DNA of 12,019 nucleotides, taken from contig CACZPE010000007.1 in assembly GCA_902782875.1 (NCBI GenBank), forward strand, positions 1-12,019. Direction: 5' to 3'. Source of the DNA: an uncultured Ruminococcus sp. (lineage in GTDB: Bacteria; Bacillota_A; Clostridia; Oscillospirales; Ruminococcaceae). The notes below the pieces were generated by a model that worked only from the letters and a program-made list of their open reading frames with translations, was not told the origin of the DNA and ran no database searches. Each line of letters starts with the position of its first letter. The first letter of the stretch is position 1. This document shows positions 1 through 6,612 of the stretch, in pieces. A program made the position numbers and the translations under genes.

Positions 1-617
1 CCTGAGATGTTTATATGTACATACAGATCGCCTCTGCGGTCCTCTATGACGATGTAGAAGCCTTTCGGATCGTTTTTTACGCCTGAGGGATCGGGATAGG
101 GGATACCCAGACCGGCGAGCTTCAGATATGCTCCGTTTTTGGTTTGGGGCGGAACAGTTAAACTTATCGACTTTTCAAAATACTTTATGGTGATCTCTCC
201 GCCGTTTTCGGCTGTCTCGGGGGATATCTCCGCTTCGGTGATGAGATCCTTGCCGTTGACACTGAGATCTGTATCGGGTTCGACCTGGATATGTACGAAA
301 AGATCGCCCCTGTCAGAGGCGTAGGGTGTCATCAGATTTCCTTTTCCGCATATGCGGATCACCGAACCGCTGCCCATGCCGCTGCTGACGTGGACCTTTG
401 CGGTCTGAGTCTTTATCAGGAAGCCCTTTCCGCTGCAGTATTCACATATCTCTTTGTGATTCTTTCCCTTGCCGTCGCAGTAGATACAGGAAACGCTGCT
501 TTCGTAGCTTGCGTCCTTTACCGCGCCGAAGCAGCTTTCCTTGAATGATATATTCAGAGTAGTATGGACATTTGCGGGGGAATGGGAATTGTATCTGTAG
601 TTATAATCGACAGGCAT
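1..617 (-). CDS. DnaJ-like C-terminal substrate-binding protein lacking an N-terminal J domain (partial)
   Basis: Reading from the ATG at 617 gives at least 205 residues with no stop before the left edge. Residues 18-43 match the first beta-strands of DnaJ domain CTD-I (LNISFKE..FGAVK). Two CXXCXGXG motifs follow: CIYCDGKG at 44-51 and CEYCSGKG at 58-65. Type I DnaJ has four, so this is half a zinc finger, enough for one zinc. Residues 79-93 correspond to the DnaJ stretch ending SGKG (here CGKG), GDLFVHIQVEPD at 104-115 is the end of CTD-I, and 116 onward resembles CTD-II (TVPPQTKNG..LKLAGLG). The gene therefore looks like an Hsp40 client-binding module without the HPD-bearing J domain at its N-terminus; a J domain could still lie beyond the edge. 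The start is supported by AGAGG five bases upstream and by the preceding gene ending ten bases before. It is cytoplasmic, with no signal peptide. The fold call is firm; its Hsp70 partnership is uncertain. Confidence 0.85.
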   Translation of the reverse strand, partial: MPVDYNYRYNSHSPANVHTTLNISFKESCFGAVKDASYESSVSCIYCDGKGKNHKEICEYCSGKGFLIKTQTAKVHVSSGMGSGSVIRICGKGNLMTPYASDRGDLFVHIQVEPDTDLSVNGKDLITEAEISPETAENGGEITIKYFEKSISLTVPPQTKNGAYLKLAGLGIPYPDPSGVKNDPKGFYIVIEDRRGDLYVHINIS

Positions 618-627
618 ATGTACCTCT

Positions 628-1041
628 TTACATAGTTGAGATCTTAAGCGGCTTATTCAGCTTCTGAGCCGCCTGCAGTGCGTGCAGGAATACGGTAAGG
701 AAGTTCGCGCCGTCACTTGTGATGAAATAATCAGACAGGTTACTGATATCGGGTGAGATATTATCACCCCAGGGAGGAAGCTTGCTTCTGTCGTCATAGT
801 CCCAGATCACCTTGTCGGGAGAAATGGCTTTCAGACGCTCTGTGATATCCGTAAGCTCCGTTATTGCGGCAGATACGTTATCCGCAGAAAGCTCGCCCTG
901 ATAGAGTTCATTCATGATGACAGGATAGACCGAGCCCCATTTTTCGTCCTCAAGACGCACCGCTACAGTAGAGAAGAATGAATAAAGGAAATCTGCGCTG
1001 CCTACGGAGTAGACATAAAAATGGACCATAAAGCTTACCAT
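628..1041 (-). CDS. Imm70-like immunity family protein
   Basis: The 137-residue protein from the ATG at 1041 resembles the Imm70 family of polymorphic-toxin immunity proteins. The resemblance is by recall of family sequence: an early GS.DF.YSFFST..VRLE segment, EKWGS.YP.IMNELYQGELS, then SPDKVIWD, PPWGDNIS, LS.YF.TSDG. It is a small soluble protein without signal peptide or membrane segment. A GTG at 1068 would extend it by nine residues, but that codon lies in an arm of the upstream terminator, whereas the ATG at 1041 has AGAAGG six bases upstream. The gene sits immediately behind the terminator of the repeat-protein gene and ten bases before the DnaJ-like gene, so those two are probably co-transcribed. 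No toxin gene is visible here; a cognate toxin, if any, lies elsewhere, or the fold has been reused. Family call moderate, function inferred. Confidence 0.7.
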   Translation of the reverse strand: MVSFMVHFYVYSVGSADFLYSFFSTVAVRLEDEKWGSVYPVIMNELYQGELSADNVSAAITELTDITERLKAISPDKVIWDYDDRSKLPPWGDNISPDISNLSDYFITSDGANFLTVFLHALQAAQKLNKPLKISTM

Positions 1042-1047
1042 ATATTT

Positions 1048-1053
1048 CCTTCT
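1048..1053 (-). promoter_or_regulatory. Ribosome binding site that decides the Imm70-like start
   Basis: AGAAGG on the minus strand lies six bases before the ATG at 1041. It favours this start over the in-frame GTG at 1068, which lies inside the terminator hairpin and has no Shine-Dalgarno sequence before it. Confidence 0.6.
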
Positions 1054-1058
1054 TTCAA

Positions 1059-1088
1059 AAAAAGGCACACATCACTGTGTGCCTTTTT
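1059..1088 (-). terminator. Rho-independent terminator after the repeat-protein gene
   Basis: A perfect 13-bp stem (arms 1059-1071 and 1076-1088) with a 4-base loop is flanked by A-runs and T-runs on both sides. On the minus strand it ends in seven T's, 17 bases after the stop of the repeat-protein gene. The symmetry means it could also stop plus-strand transcription. The next minus-strand gene starts about 18 bases past it with no room for a clear promoter, so the downstream pair probably depends on read-through. Confidence 0.9.
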
Positions 1089-1104
1089 ATTTGTGTTTAA
1101 CGGA

Positions 1105-2238
1105 TTACTGCTTGTTCTTTGCATTCATCTTAGCGATCTTCTTCTGCTCATTTGCAAGCTTCTGCATATCCCTCTTGGACATCGTAGCGTTGTTGCTGCC
1201 GTCATCCTCTTCCTCATCGTCACCGTTGAGGATTGCATCTATCTCTGCATCGTCCTCGTCATCAACGAGATCTGCAAGACGCTTCTTGAATGCGCTGCCC
1301 TTCTGACCGATGTACTGAGATACCATAACGCTGGTATCGCCGCCGAGATGTACCGAACCGCCCTGATAGAGGGAATTGTTGGTATATACCGACTGGTTGG
1401 GCTGATAGGGCTGGCCTACATAGCTTGACTGGCCGCCCTGCTGGGGATAACCCTGCTGAGGAGTGAAGCCGCCCTGCTGGGGATAACCCTGCTGAGGAGT
1501 GAAGCCGCCCTGCTGAGGATAACCACCCTGCTGGGGAACAAAGCCACCCTGCTGAGGATAACCGCCCTGCTGGGGAACGAAGCCGCCCTGCTGGGGAGCG
1601 TAGCCGCCCTGCTGGGGTGCGTAGCCCTGCTGAGGAGCATATCCCTGCTGAGGCTGAGCCATACCCTGGGGCTGTGACTGCTGACCCGGCTGATTGTAGA
1701 GGAACTTGGGATCAGCTGTGTTCGGGTGAGCGGTAGAAGGCTGAGCAGGAGCATCTGCGGGAGCAGCAGGCTCAAAGAACGGATTGGATTCATCAAATTC
1801 AAATCCGCTTACGAATTCTGCGGGAGCGCCGATATCGCTCTTGCCTGCAGAAGGAAGTATATCGGATACAGCGGAATCCTCCTCGCCTGAAACGGCAACT
1901 CTGCACATCCTGTTTTCAGGACTTGCATCAACGAGCATCTGAAGATACTCTTCGGGGATCTGCTGTACAGAATAATCATCGATGTCTATCTTGATTATCT
2001 GAGCAGCCTTGGTCTTCTTGGAAGCGATCATCTTGTTGATCGTATTCTCTTCCGCACTGACTTCAACACAGGTATCATTTACTATCCTGATACCGGTTAC
2101 TCCTGTTATGATCTCCTGAGAATCGGTCTGAACCATGCAGAGCATAGCACCCTTGGGTGCATATTCAGCTTTCAGCTGCTTTATGGTATCAGCGTACTCT
2201 TTTGCGATATTGTAGAAAGCACTGGTTTTCATTGTCAT
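1105..2238 (-). CDS. PQQGG-repeat, prion-like low-complexity protein with a globular N-terminal domain
   Basis: I do not recognise a named family for the whole 377-residue protein. Residues 1 to about 120 form an ordered alpha/beta domain. Its pattern ([11 protein letters not shown], a turn, then [13 protein letters not shown], then a beta-strand IIKIDI) loosely recalls the cytidine-deaminase fold, but the zinc-binding CAE and PCxxC residues are absent, so any relation would be to an inactive version. About 130-182 is a Pro/Ala/acid linker. About 183-285 is built of [20 protein letters not shown] and [12 protein letters not shown] repeats, rich in Q, G, P and aromatics. An acidic run (about 324-347) and a Lys/Gln-rich helix (354-377) end the protein. 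There is no signal peptide. It is the last gene before a strong terminator in the kinase/PP2C/vWA operon, which suggests a substrate or scaffold. The ATG at 2238 is preferred over an in-frame GTG at 2253 because AAAGGA precedes it by six bases. Confidence 0.85.
   Translation of the reverse strand: MTMKTSAFYNIAKEYADTIKQLKAEYAPKGAMLCMVQTDSQEIITGVTGIRIVNDTCVEVSAEENTINKMIASKKTKAAQIIKIDIDDYSVQQIPEEYLQMLVDASPENRMCRVAVSGEEDSAVSDILPSAGKSDIGAPAEFVSGFEFDESNPFFEPAAPADAPAQPSTAHPNTADPKFLYNQPGQQSQPQGMAQPQQGYAPQQGYAPQQGGYAPQQGGFVPQQGGYPQQGGFVPQQGGYPQQGGFTPQQGYPQQGGFTPQQGYPQQGGQSSYVGQPYQPNQSVYTNNSLYQGGSVHLGGDTSVMVSQYIGQKGSAFKKRLADLVDDEDDAEIDAILNGDDEEEDDGSNNATMSKRDMQKLANEQKKIAKMNAKNKQ
1432..1623. repeat. In-frame tandem repeats encoding PQQGG units
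   Basis: Two identical 36-base copies (1432-1467, 1468-1503) are followed by two 39-base near-copies (1504-1542, 1543-1581) and two 21-base shorter units (1582-1602, 1603-1623), with decayed copies continuing to about 1660. All units are multiples of three, so copy-number change would keep the reading frame of the repeat protein. The two identical copies suggest recent duplication. The array is contiguous with no spacers, so it is not a CRISPR. Confidence 0.9.
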
Positions 2239-2244
2239 CGCATA

Positions 2245-2250
2245 TCCTTT
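2245..2250 (-). promoter_or_regulatory. Ribosome binding site that decides the repeat-protein start
   Basis: AAAGGA on the minus strand lies six bases before the ATG at 2238. It overlaps the alternative GTG-initiated reading frame (2253), so translation most likely starts at 2238. Confidence 0.6.
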
Positions 2251-2261
2251 CACATAAATTC

Positions 2262-2277
2262 GCAGATAGATACCTGC
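2262..2277 (-). other. Small intergenic hairpin between PP2C and repeat-protein genes
   Basis: GCAGGTA and TATCTGC can pair (7 bp with one G-T wobble) around a 2-base centre, or as a 6-bp stem with a 4-base loop, in the 60-base gap between the two genes. No T-run follows, so it is not a standard terminator. It could be an mRNA processing or stability element, or chance. Confidence 0.25.
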
Positions 2278-2298
2278 TGTAACATCATTTAAGATGAG

Positions 2299-3198
2299 TT
2301 ATTTGTTGAGCAGTTTTGCCTTTCTTTCGGCTGCTTTCTGCTTGTTTTCCTCGATACGCTGCTTGAGCATATCCACGTTAGCCTCTACGTTTTCCTTTAT
2401 GCATACGCAGGAGAAGGATACGTCATCCTCCGTGCCCGCTCTTGAACGCTTAGTTATGTTCTTGAGCACGACATTTGCAAAATCGGGAAGACCGCCGAGC
2501 TGACTGGATATTATTACATGGTAGTCAAGAAAATCATTCTCACTGCCGAAAGAGGTATAAAGACCGTCTGTTGAGGTGTAAAGGGCGATGAGCTTCTTCT
2601 TGTTCTCATAGAAAGCCCTGAACATAGTCGATGCATTTGCATTGCACATTGATGCGGTCACGTTTGCAGGTGCGGATTCATCGTAATCCGTGGGAGTGAT
2701 GGCCTGTCCGTCGTCAAATACAGCAACAAGGCTTCCGTCACCTATCTGGAAACCGAAGGAATAGTCCACGCCGGCAACTGCGACAATGAGCGTTGTTCCG
2801 TAGTATGACTCGGGATTTATGGCAGCAAATTCTTCATCGCTGAATTTTGACTTTTCCTCTGCTGTAACGGGGTTCTTCTCAAGATGATCCATTATCTTGT
2901 TGTTCCAGACAGATATTATCTGCTTTTCGATATTCTTTATGACCATCTTGTAGTTTTCGGGAAAAGTCTTTTCAAATTCATCAGGATCCTCATAAAATCT
3001 GTCGATAGTTTCAAGAGTAGCCTCGACAGCGCATTTTGAACCTATATCACTTCTGAAATGCTTCTTGCTCCCGTGTCCGTCAGCAGCAACTGCGGCGGCA
3101 TAACGCTCCTTGGCCACATAGGCCGAAGCGTCCTGGCAGACCAGATCTCTTGCGACATGGCTGCCGCCACGCACAGAATAGCTGAAACCTTCAAACAT
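2299..3198 (-). CDS. PP2C-type serine/threonine protein phosphatase
   Basis: The 299-residue protein shows the metal-dependent PP2C motifs in order: RD..CQDA (metal Asp at 23), ADGHGSKKHFRS (D40, H42, start of the metal-binding loop), YGTTL at 133-137, IGDGSLV with D154, TSTDGLY with D211, and EDDVSF at 257-262. It fits the PP2C_2 type found beside bacterial signalling kinases. It should remove phosphate from Ser/Thr in the cytoplasm. A Lys/Glu-rich, probably coiled tail (about 273-299) extends beyond the catalytic fold. It lies 42 bases after the vWA gene in the same operon; PP2C + vWA + kinase is the TerY-P set. The start is ambiguous: GAAGGGA lies 10 bases before the ATG at 3198 and 4 before a TTG at 3204; ATG is chosen. 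All key residues are present, so activity is expected. Confidence 0.93.
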   Translation of the reverse strand: MFEGFSYSVRGGSHVARDLVCQDASAYVAKERYAAAVAADGHGSKKHFRSDIGSKCAVEATLETIDRFYEDPDEFEKTFPENYKMVIKNIEKQIISVWNNKIMDHLEKNPVTAEEKSKFSDEEFAAINPESYYGTTLIVAVAGVDYSFGFQIGDGSLVAVFDDGQAITPTDYDESAPANVTASMCNANASTMFRAFYENKKKLIALYTSTDGLYTSFGSENDFLDYHVIISSQLGGLPDFANVVLKNITKRSRAGTEDDVSFSCVCIKENVEANVDMLKQRIEENKQKAAERKAKLLNK

Positions 3199-3240
3199 AA
3201 TCAAACAGTCCCTTCAATAGCATAAGTTCTCTTTCAGGGC

Positions 3241-4071
3241 TTACCAACCTGTATCAAAGGATACTGCATCTGCATCATCCTGATTGTTTACAAATTCCTG
3301 GATCTGCTGACCGAGGAGCTTCTGCTTTGCAGCATATACATCCTCTTCACCAAGCTCTTCGTTGGTCTCATCGGAAAGAGTCATACTCTTGGAACCGATC
3401 TGAGATGCGGTGACTGCAACTACCTTGATCATCTGTGCGAGCTGACCGCCGGAGTATGCATGTACAACAGTATCCTTAGTGCCTGTGAATTCTGCGAGCA
3501 TCTCATCATTTGCCTCGCTGCCGATACCGAGAGCAGCCTTGAGTGCGAACTTATACCAGCTGTTTGCCTGGAGTGCTTCAAGACCTGCCTTGTAATCATC
3601 GGAGGGATAGCCGTCTGTCATAAGGAATATAACAGGAGCAAATGAAAGGGAAGGAGAATTGAGGAAGCTGTTTCTCGACATTCTCGAGGAAAGCTCCTTG
3701 AATGCTTCACCCATGCTCGTAACGCCGTCGGCTCTGAGTCTGGACCATTCGAAATCTTCTATGGAAACAGGCTGTGAATACATCCATGCTACATCGGTAG
3801 AGAATGTAAGTACAGCGATCTTAACGTCTGTGTCAGCTTCACCGACTCTTCTTATCTCGGGGATGAGTTCTTCCATAACCGTGTTGAGCTCACCCATCTT
3901 CTTGCCTCTCATACTACCTGAGGTATCGATAAGGAAAAAGATAACAAGGCTCTTCTTGGACACACTTGTAGCGGACAGGGGATCGTCGTCATCAAAGTCG
4001 AGCATATTATCAAGATCGGTATCCTTGATAGCCTCCTGCTGACCGTTGTTCTTGTTCTTATTGTCGCTCAT
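3241..4071 (-). CDS. von Willebrand factor A (TerY-like) domain protein
   Basis: The 276-residue protein has one vWA domain (about 42-225) with an intact metal-ion-dependent adhesion site: DTSGSM at 49-54, the conserved Thr at 118 in DGVTSMGEAF, and Asp at 153 in FLMTDGYPSDD. The size and KKSLVIFFLIDTSGSM entry resemble TerY-like cytoplasmic vWA proteins rather than surface adhesins, and there is no signal peptide. The N-terminal 40 residues are polar and acidic, as is the C-terminal tail after 230, both probably disordered. In the TerY-P triad this protein is thought to work with the neighbouring kinase and PP2C as a metal-dependent scaffold, and these flank it here on both sides. AGGAGAGG stands eight bases before the ATG. 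The domain is certain; its partner-binding role is inferred from the neighbours. Confidence 0.93.
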   Translation of the reverse strand: MSDNKNKNNGQQEAIKDTDLDNMLDFDDDDPLSATSVSKKSLVIFFLIDTSGSMRGKKMGELNTVMEELIPEIRRVGEADTDVKIAVLTFSTDVAWMYSQPVSIEDFEWSRLRADGVTSMGEAFKELSSRMSRNSFLNSPSLSFAPVIFLMTDGYPSDDYKAGLEALQANSWYKFALKAALGIGSEANDEMLAEFTGTKDTVVHAYSGGQLAQMIKVVAVTASQIGSKSMTLSDETNEELGEEDVYAAKQKLLGQQIQEFVNNQDDADAVSFDTGW

Positions 4072-4110
4072 ATTAGAAACCTCTCCTCATAAACATTCTT
4101 ATCGGGAATG

Positions 4111-5454
4111 TCATATACTTGCTTTTATATGACCGAAGTCTATCTCGAGACCGGCCCATATCGGGAAGCCCTTTCCGGGACCGATATCGTAATAGTTGCC
4201 GTCCGGCATCTTTACGCGCCAGGTATTGGTGGAATCATTCCTGATGCCGAGCATACCTGCCTTGAGCTTGTTCTCAACGAGTTCACCCACAACGGTGAGG
4301 AAATCATCCGAATCGGGGTCGATCTCGCATTCATAGAACTTGCAGCCTATATAGAGCGGCATACGGTAATCCCTGTTGGAGAATCCGAGAGTTGCGAACT
4401 CTGTGCCGCATCTTGTGCACTTGTAAGTCTTTTCGTCGACTTTTTCAAACATGGAAGTGAAATTCATTCTGCCGCATCCGCAGCATATGATCTCAGAGCG
4501 GAGACGGATGAAGAGCTTCTGCCATTCGTTCTCGATTATACGCTTGTTGGGTTCGTTTATGCCTGTGGTAAACGATGTGATGAAAGCCTCTCTGATATAA
4601 TCGGGATAAAGTCTCCAGAACTTTATGACGTTGTCGTGTATGCCTCTTACGGGTCTGTTTGAAGCGTCGTTGGGGTCATATACGAAAACTGCGTTCTGTC
4701 CGTAGTGCTTGAGTTCGGAAGATTCGGTAAGGCATATATCCTTTACCACCTTTTCGCCCTCCATCGGGTCGCCCCTGAAGAGGAGCTTGAAAAGCACTAC
4801 AGCGAGTGAGTACTTATCCGTCTGTACATTAGGCTTTGCAACGCCTCTTACGATCTCGGGAGCCATATATCCGGGCTTACCGCCGATACCGAAGTTGCTT
4901 CCGTCAGGTGCGATATTATCGCAGTCGCAGACGAGAACAGCACCTGTATCAACGTTTATGAAGAAGCCGCCGTCGTTAAGGTCCTGATAGCTCTTACCTG
5001 CACGGTGGAGCTGTCTGAATGCGTTTACTATATTGATGACCGCAGTCACCATAGCCTGAAGATTTGTGAATCTTACTGCCTTCTTGGTCGCTCTGCCCGT
5101 GAGGGGATCGACCTCGAGCTTGTAGGTGTTGAGTATATCCACAAAGGAGTCAAAGCTTGCGGGCTTCAGATCCATCAGATATCCGAATGTGCCCTCTTCG
5201 TTTTCCTTTGTGAGGTATTTGGGCCAGAGGAACTTGTTGCTCGGAGCGCCGTCATTTATATTGTCCTTGATATTCTTTCTGAATTCCTTGGGACGCTTGA
5301 TCTTGCTCACATCGTACCATTTGAGAGCCCATTTGGTACCGTTGAATTCAACAAGATAAACGATACCCTGTCCGCCGCTGCCGATTACGCTCAGTACCTT
5401 AGCCTTACCGCCGTATTCGAGCTCGACTTCCTGCCCTATTCTTAGTTCAACCAT
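4111..5454 (-). CDS. Atypical serine/threonine protein kinase with C-terminal zinc ribbon (TerY-P type)
   Basis: 447 residues. The kinase domain spans about 10-315: Gly loop GSGGQG at 25-30, ATP-anchoring Lys45 in ALKWY, a catalytic-loop YQDLN (Asp158) in place of HRDLK, DCDN with Asp177 in place of DFG, YMAPE at 196-200, and the F-helix Asp213 in TDKYSLAVVLFKLL. The usual Lys at +2 and Asn at +5 from the catalytic Asp are Asn160 and Gly163, so metal handling may differ. A zinc ribbon follows, with Cys pairs 324/327 and 346/349. A beta-rich tail (365-447) with LGIRN and DGNYYDIGPGKGFPI looks FHA-like, though this is only impression. There is no membrane segment. The gene sits between the LRR gene (17-base gap) and the vWA gene (39-base gap). 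Kinase with zinc ribbon beside vWA and PP2C is the TerY-P arrangement. GGGGAG precedes the ATG by about 11 bases. Confidence 0.92.
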   Translation of the reverse strand: MVELRIGQEVELEYGGKAKVLSVIGSGGQGIVYLVEFNGTKWALKWYDVSKIKRPKEFRKNIKDNINDGAPSNKFLWPKYLTKENEEGTFGYLMDLKPASFDSFVDILNTYKLEVDPLTGRATKKAVRFTNLQAMVTAVINIVNAFRQLHRAGKSYQDLNDGGFFINVDTGAVLVCDCDNIAPDGSNFGIGGKPGYMAPEIVRGVAKPNVQTDKYSLAVVLFKLLFRGDPMEGEKVVKDICLTESSELKHYGQNAVFVYDPNDASNRPVRGIHDNVIKFWRLYPDYIREAFITSFTTGINEPNKRIIENEWQKLFIRLRSEIICCGCGRMNFTSMFEKVDEKTYKCTRCGTEFATLGFSNRDYRMPLYIGCKFYECEIDPDSDDFLTVVGELVENKLKAGMLGIRNDSTNTWRVKMPDGNYYDIGPGKGFPIWAGLEIDFGHIKASI

Positions 5455-5471
5455 ATTCTATGTAGCTCCCC

Positions 5472-6536
5472 TTATATGTTTTTCTTGCGGAGGTCAGCGC
5501 CCTTGGCAACTGTCTCCACATCTATCCCGTTTGCGATACAGTACTTGTAGACATAGGAGTTCTCATAGCAGTGTATCGTAAGCTCGGGGCAGTATGCAAA
5601 TGCATTTTCATCTATGAACTTGACGCTCTCGGGGATGAACAGCCTTTTCAGATTCTCACAGCCCGAAAAAGCGGCTGCGCCGATGCTGCCTACACTCGGA
5701 GGTATCTCTACCGTTTCGAGCTTAGAGCAGAATTCGAAGGTGTGATCCTCTATCTCAAGTATACCATTGGGTATCTTTATTACTGTAAGGCTGGTGCAGT
5801 TCTGGAATGCGCCCTGCTTTATCATCTTCATACCGTCGGGGAGGTCAACTCCCTTGAGGGACTTGCAGCCTGAGAAGCAGTACTCGCCGATAGCCATGAG
5901 GGTATCGGGAAGCTTGAGCGTGCGCATACGTGTGAAGCCGTCGAAGCAGAAGCCCTCGAGCTTGGTATAGCCGTCCTTTATGACAACGTTGGCGGACAGG
6001 CGCTTGAGGAACGCATCCTGCGGGTAGAAAGGCATCTCGTCGATGAACATCGGTCTGCGTACTACCTTTTCTTCCTCTTCCTCGGGCTCGTTGGGATCCT
6101 TTTCGGGAACTCTCAGCTTAGCCTCAAAGGGCCAGCCGAGCATATATGTGTAGCAGGCTACCACGAATTCCGCAGCTGCTTCGGAAAGAAAGAGATCGTT
6201 GAGCAGAAGGCTCTTTGCCCTCATAGTGCCGATTTCCTTGTTTCCGCCCTGCTTGTGTCCTTCCTTGAACATAAGGCGCAGTATACCTATTTTATATGTG
6301 TAGATCAGCAGTCTGCGCTCTCTTTCATACTCAGGGATGAAGTCATATATGAGCGAGATGAACTTTCTGCGGTTGATGACAAGCTCATCGCCGTATTCAT
6401 CATGCATATGCTTCATTTTGAGCTGGATATCCTTTGTATTTTCAAATCCGGCTATCGTTTGCAGCACGGGTGCTCCGCACTCGGGACAAGCAAACAGCTC
6501 ATTGCCGAACTCGGCATGACAGTTTTCGCACTGCAT
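5472..6536 (-). CDS. Zinc-ribbon plus BspA-type leucine-rich repeat (LRR_5) protein
   Basis: 354 residues, first gene of the minus-strand operon. The N-terminus carries CxxC at 3/6 and CxxC at 17/20, a zinc-ribbon of the kind seen in cytoplasmic Firmicute proteins. Residues 30-160 are helical without a family I recognise and end in an acidic EEEEE run. About 183-325 contains five 23-residue LRR_5 repeats plus a partial one, each with the pattern FxxCxxLxxVxIPxxxxxIxxxAF, ending in a typical cap (ENSYVYKYCIANGI). BspA-like LRR proteins are usually secreted, but this one has no signal peptide and should be intracellular, binding a protein. AGGAGAG lies seven bases before the ATG, and a strong promoter lies about 70 bases upstream. 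Position suggests it is a recognition or adaptor part of the kinase/phosphatase module; that is inference. Confidence 0.9.
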   Translation of the reverse strand: MQCENCHAEFGNELFACPECGAPVLQTIAGFENTKDIQLKMKHMHDEYGDELVINRRKFISLIYDFIPEYERERRLLIYTYKIGILRLMFKEGHKQGGNKEIGTMRAKSLLLNDLFLSEAAAEFVVACYTYMLGWPFEAKLRVPEKDPNEPEEEEEKVVRRPMFIDEMPFYPQDAFLKRLSANVVIKDGYTKLEGFCFDGFTRMRTLKLPDTLMAIGEYCFSGCKSLKGVDLPDGMKMIKQGAFQNCTSLTVIKIPNGILEIEDHTFEFCSKLETVEIPPSVGSIGAAAFSGCENLKRLFIPESVKFIDENAFAYCPELTIHCYENSYVYKYCIANGIDVETVAKGADLRKKNI

Positions 6537-6593
6537 TAGGCAACTCTCCTGACATTGGGAATATTAAGCTTTTGTCAAAACACACTTAATTAA

Positions 6594-6612
6594 TATCATC
6601 TAATCAATGATA
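6594..6612. promoter_or_regulatory. Inverted repeat overlapping the minus-strand -10 box
   Basis: TATCAT, seven bases, ATGATA. One arm is the -10 hexamer of the minus-strand promoter and the other lies near the expected transcription start. The position suits a repressor operator, but the arms are only six bases and AT-rich, so chance is possible. Confidence 0.35.

Noticed and set aside
1042..1068. GTG start adding nine residues to the Imm70-like protein
   Set aside because: The codon is inside an arm of the terminator hairpin and the added residues do not belong to the family; the ATG at 1041 has a proper ribosome binding site.
1432..1660. CRISPR-like direct repeats of about 36 bases
   Set aside because: The units are contiguous without spacers, vary in length by multiples of three and encode PQQGG repeats within one reading frame.
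1416..1802. Open frame on the minus strand reading Ser/Arg-rich repeats
   Set aside because: It is a shadow of the PQQGG repeats in another frame; it lacks its own ribosome binding site and has a composition fixed by the repeat.
4108..5445. Long plus-strand open frames opposite the kinase gene
   Set aside because: They lie antisense to a gene with clear kinase motifs, have no ribosome binding sites and read as no recognisable protein.
1..6536. Phage or mobile-element cargo
   Set aside because: No integrase, transposase, terminal repeats or tRNA-type attachment site is visible in the window, although one could lie outside.
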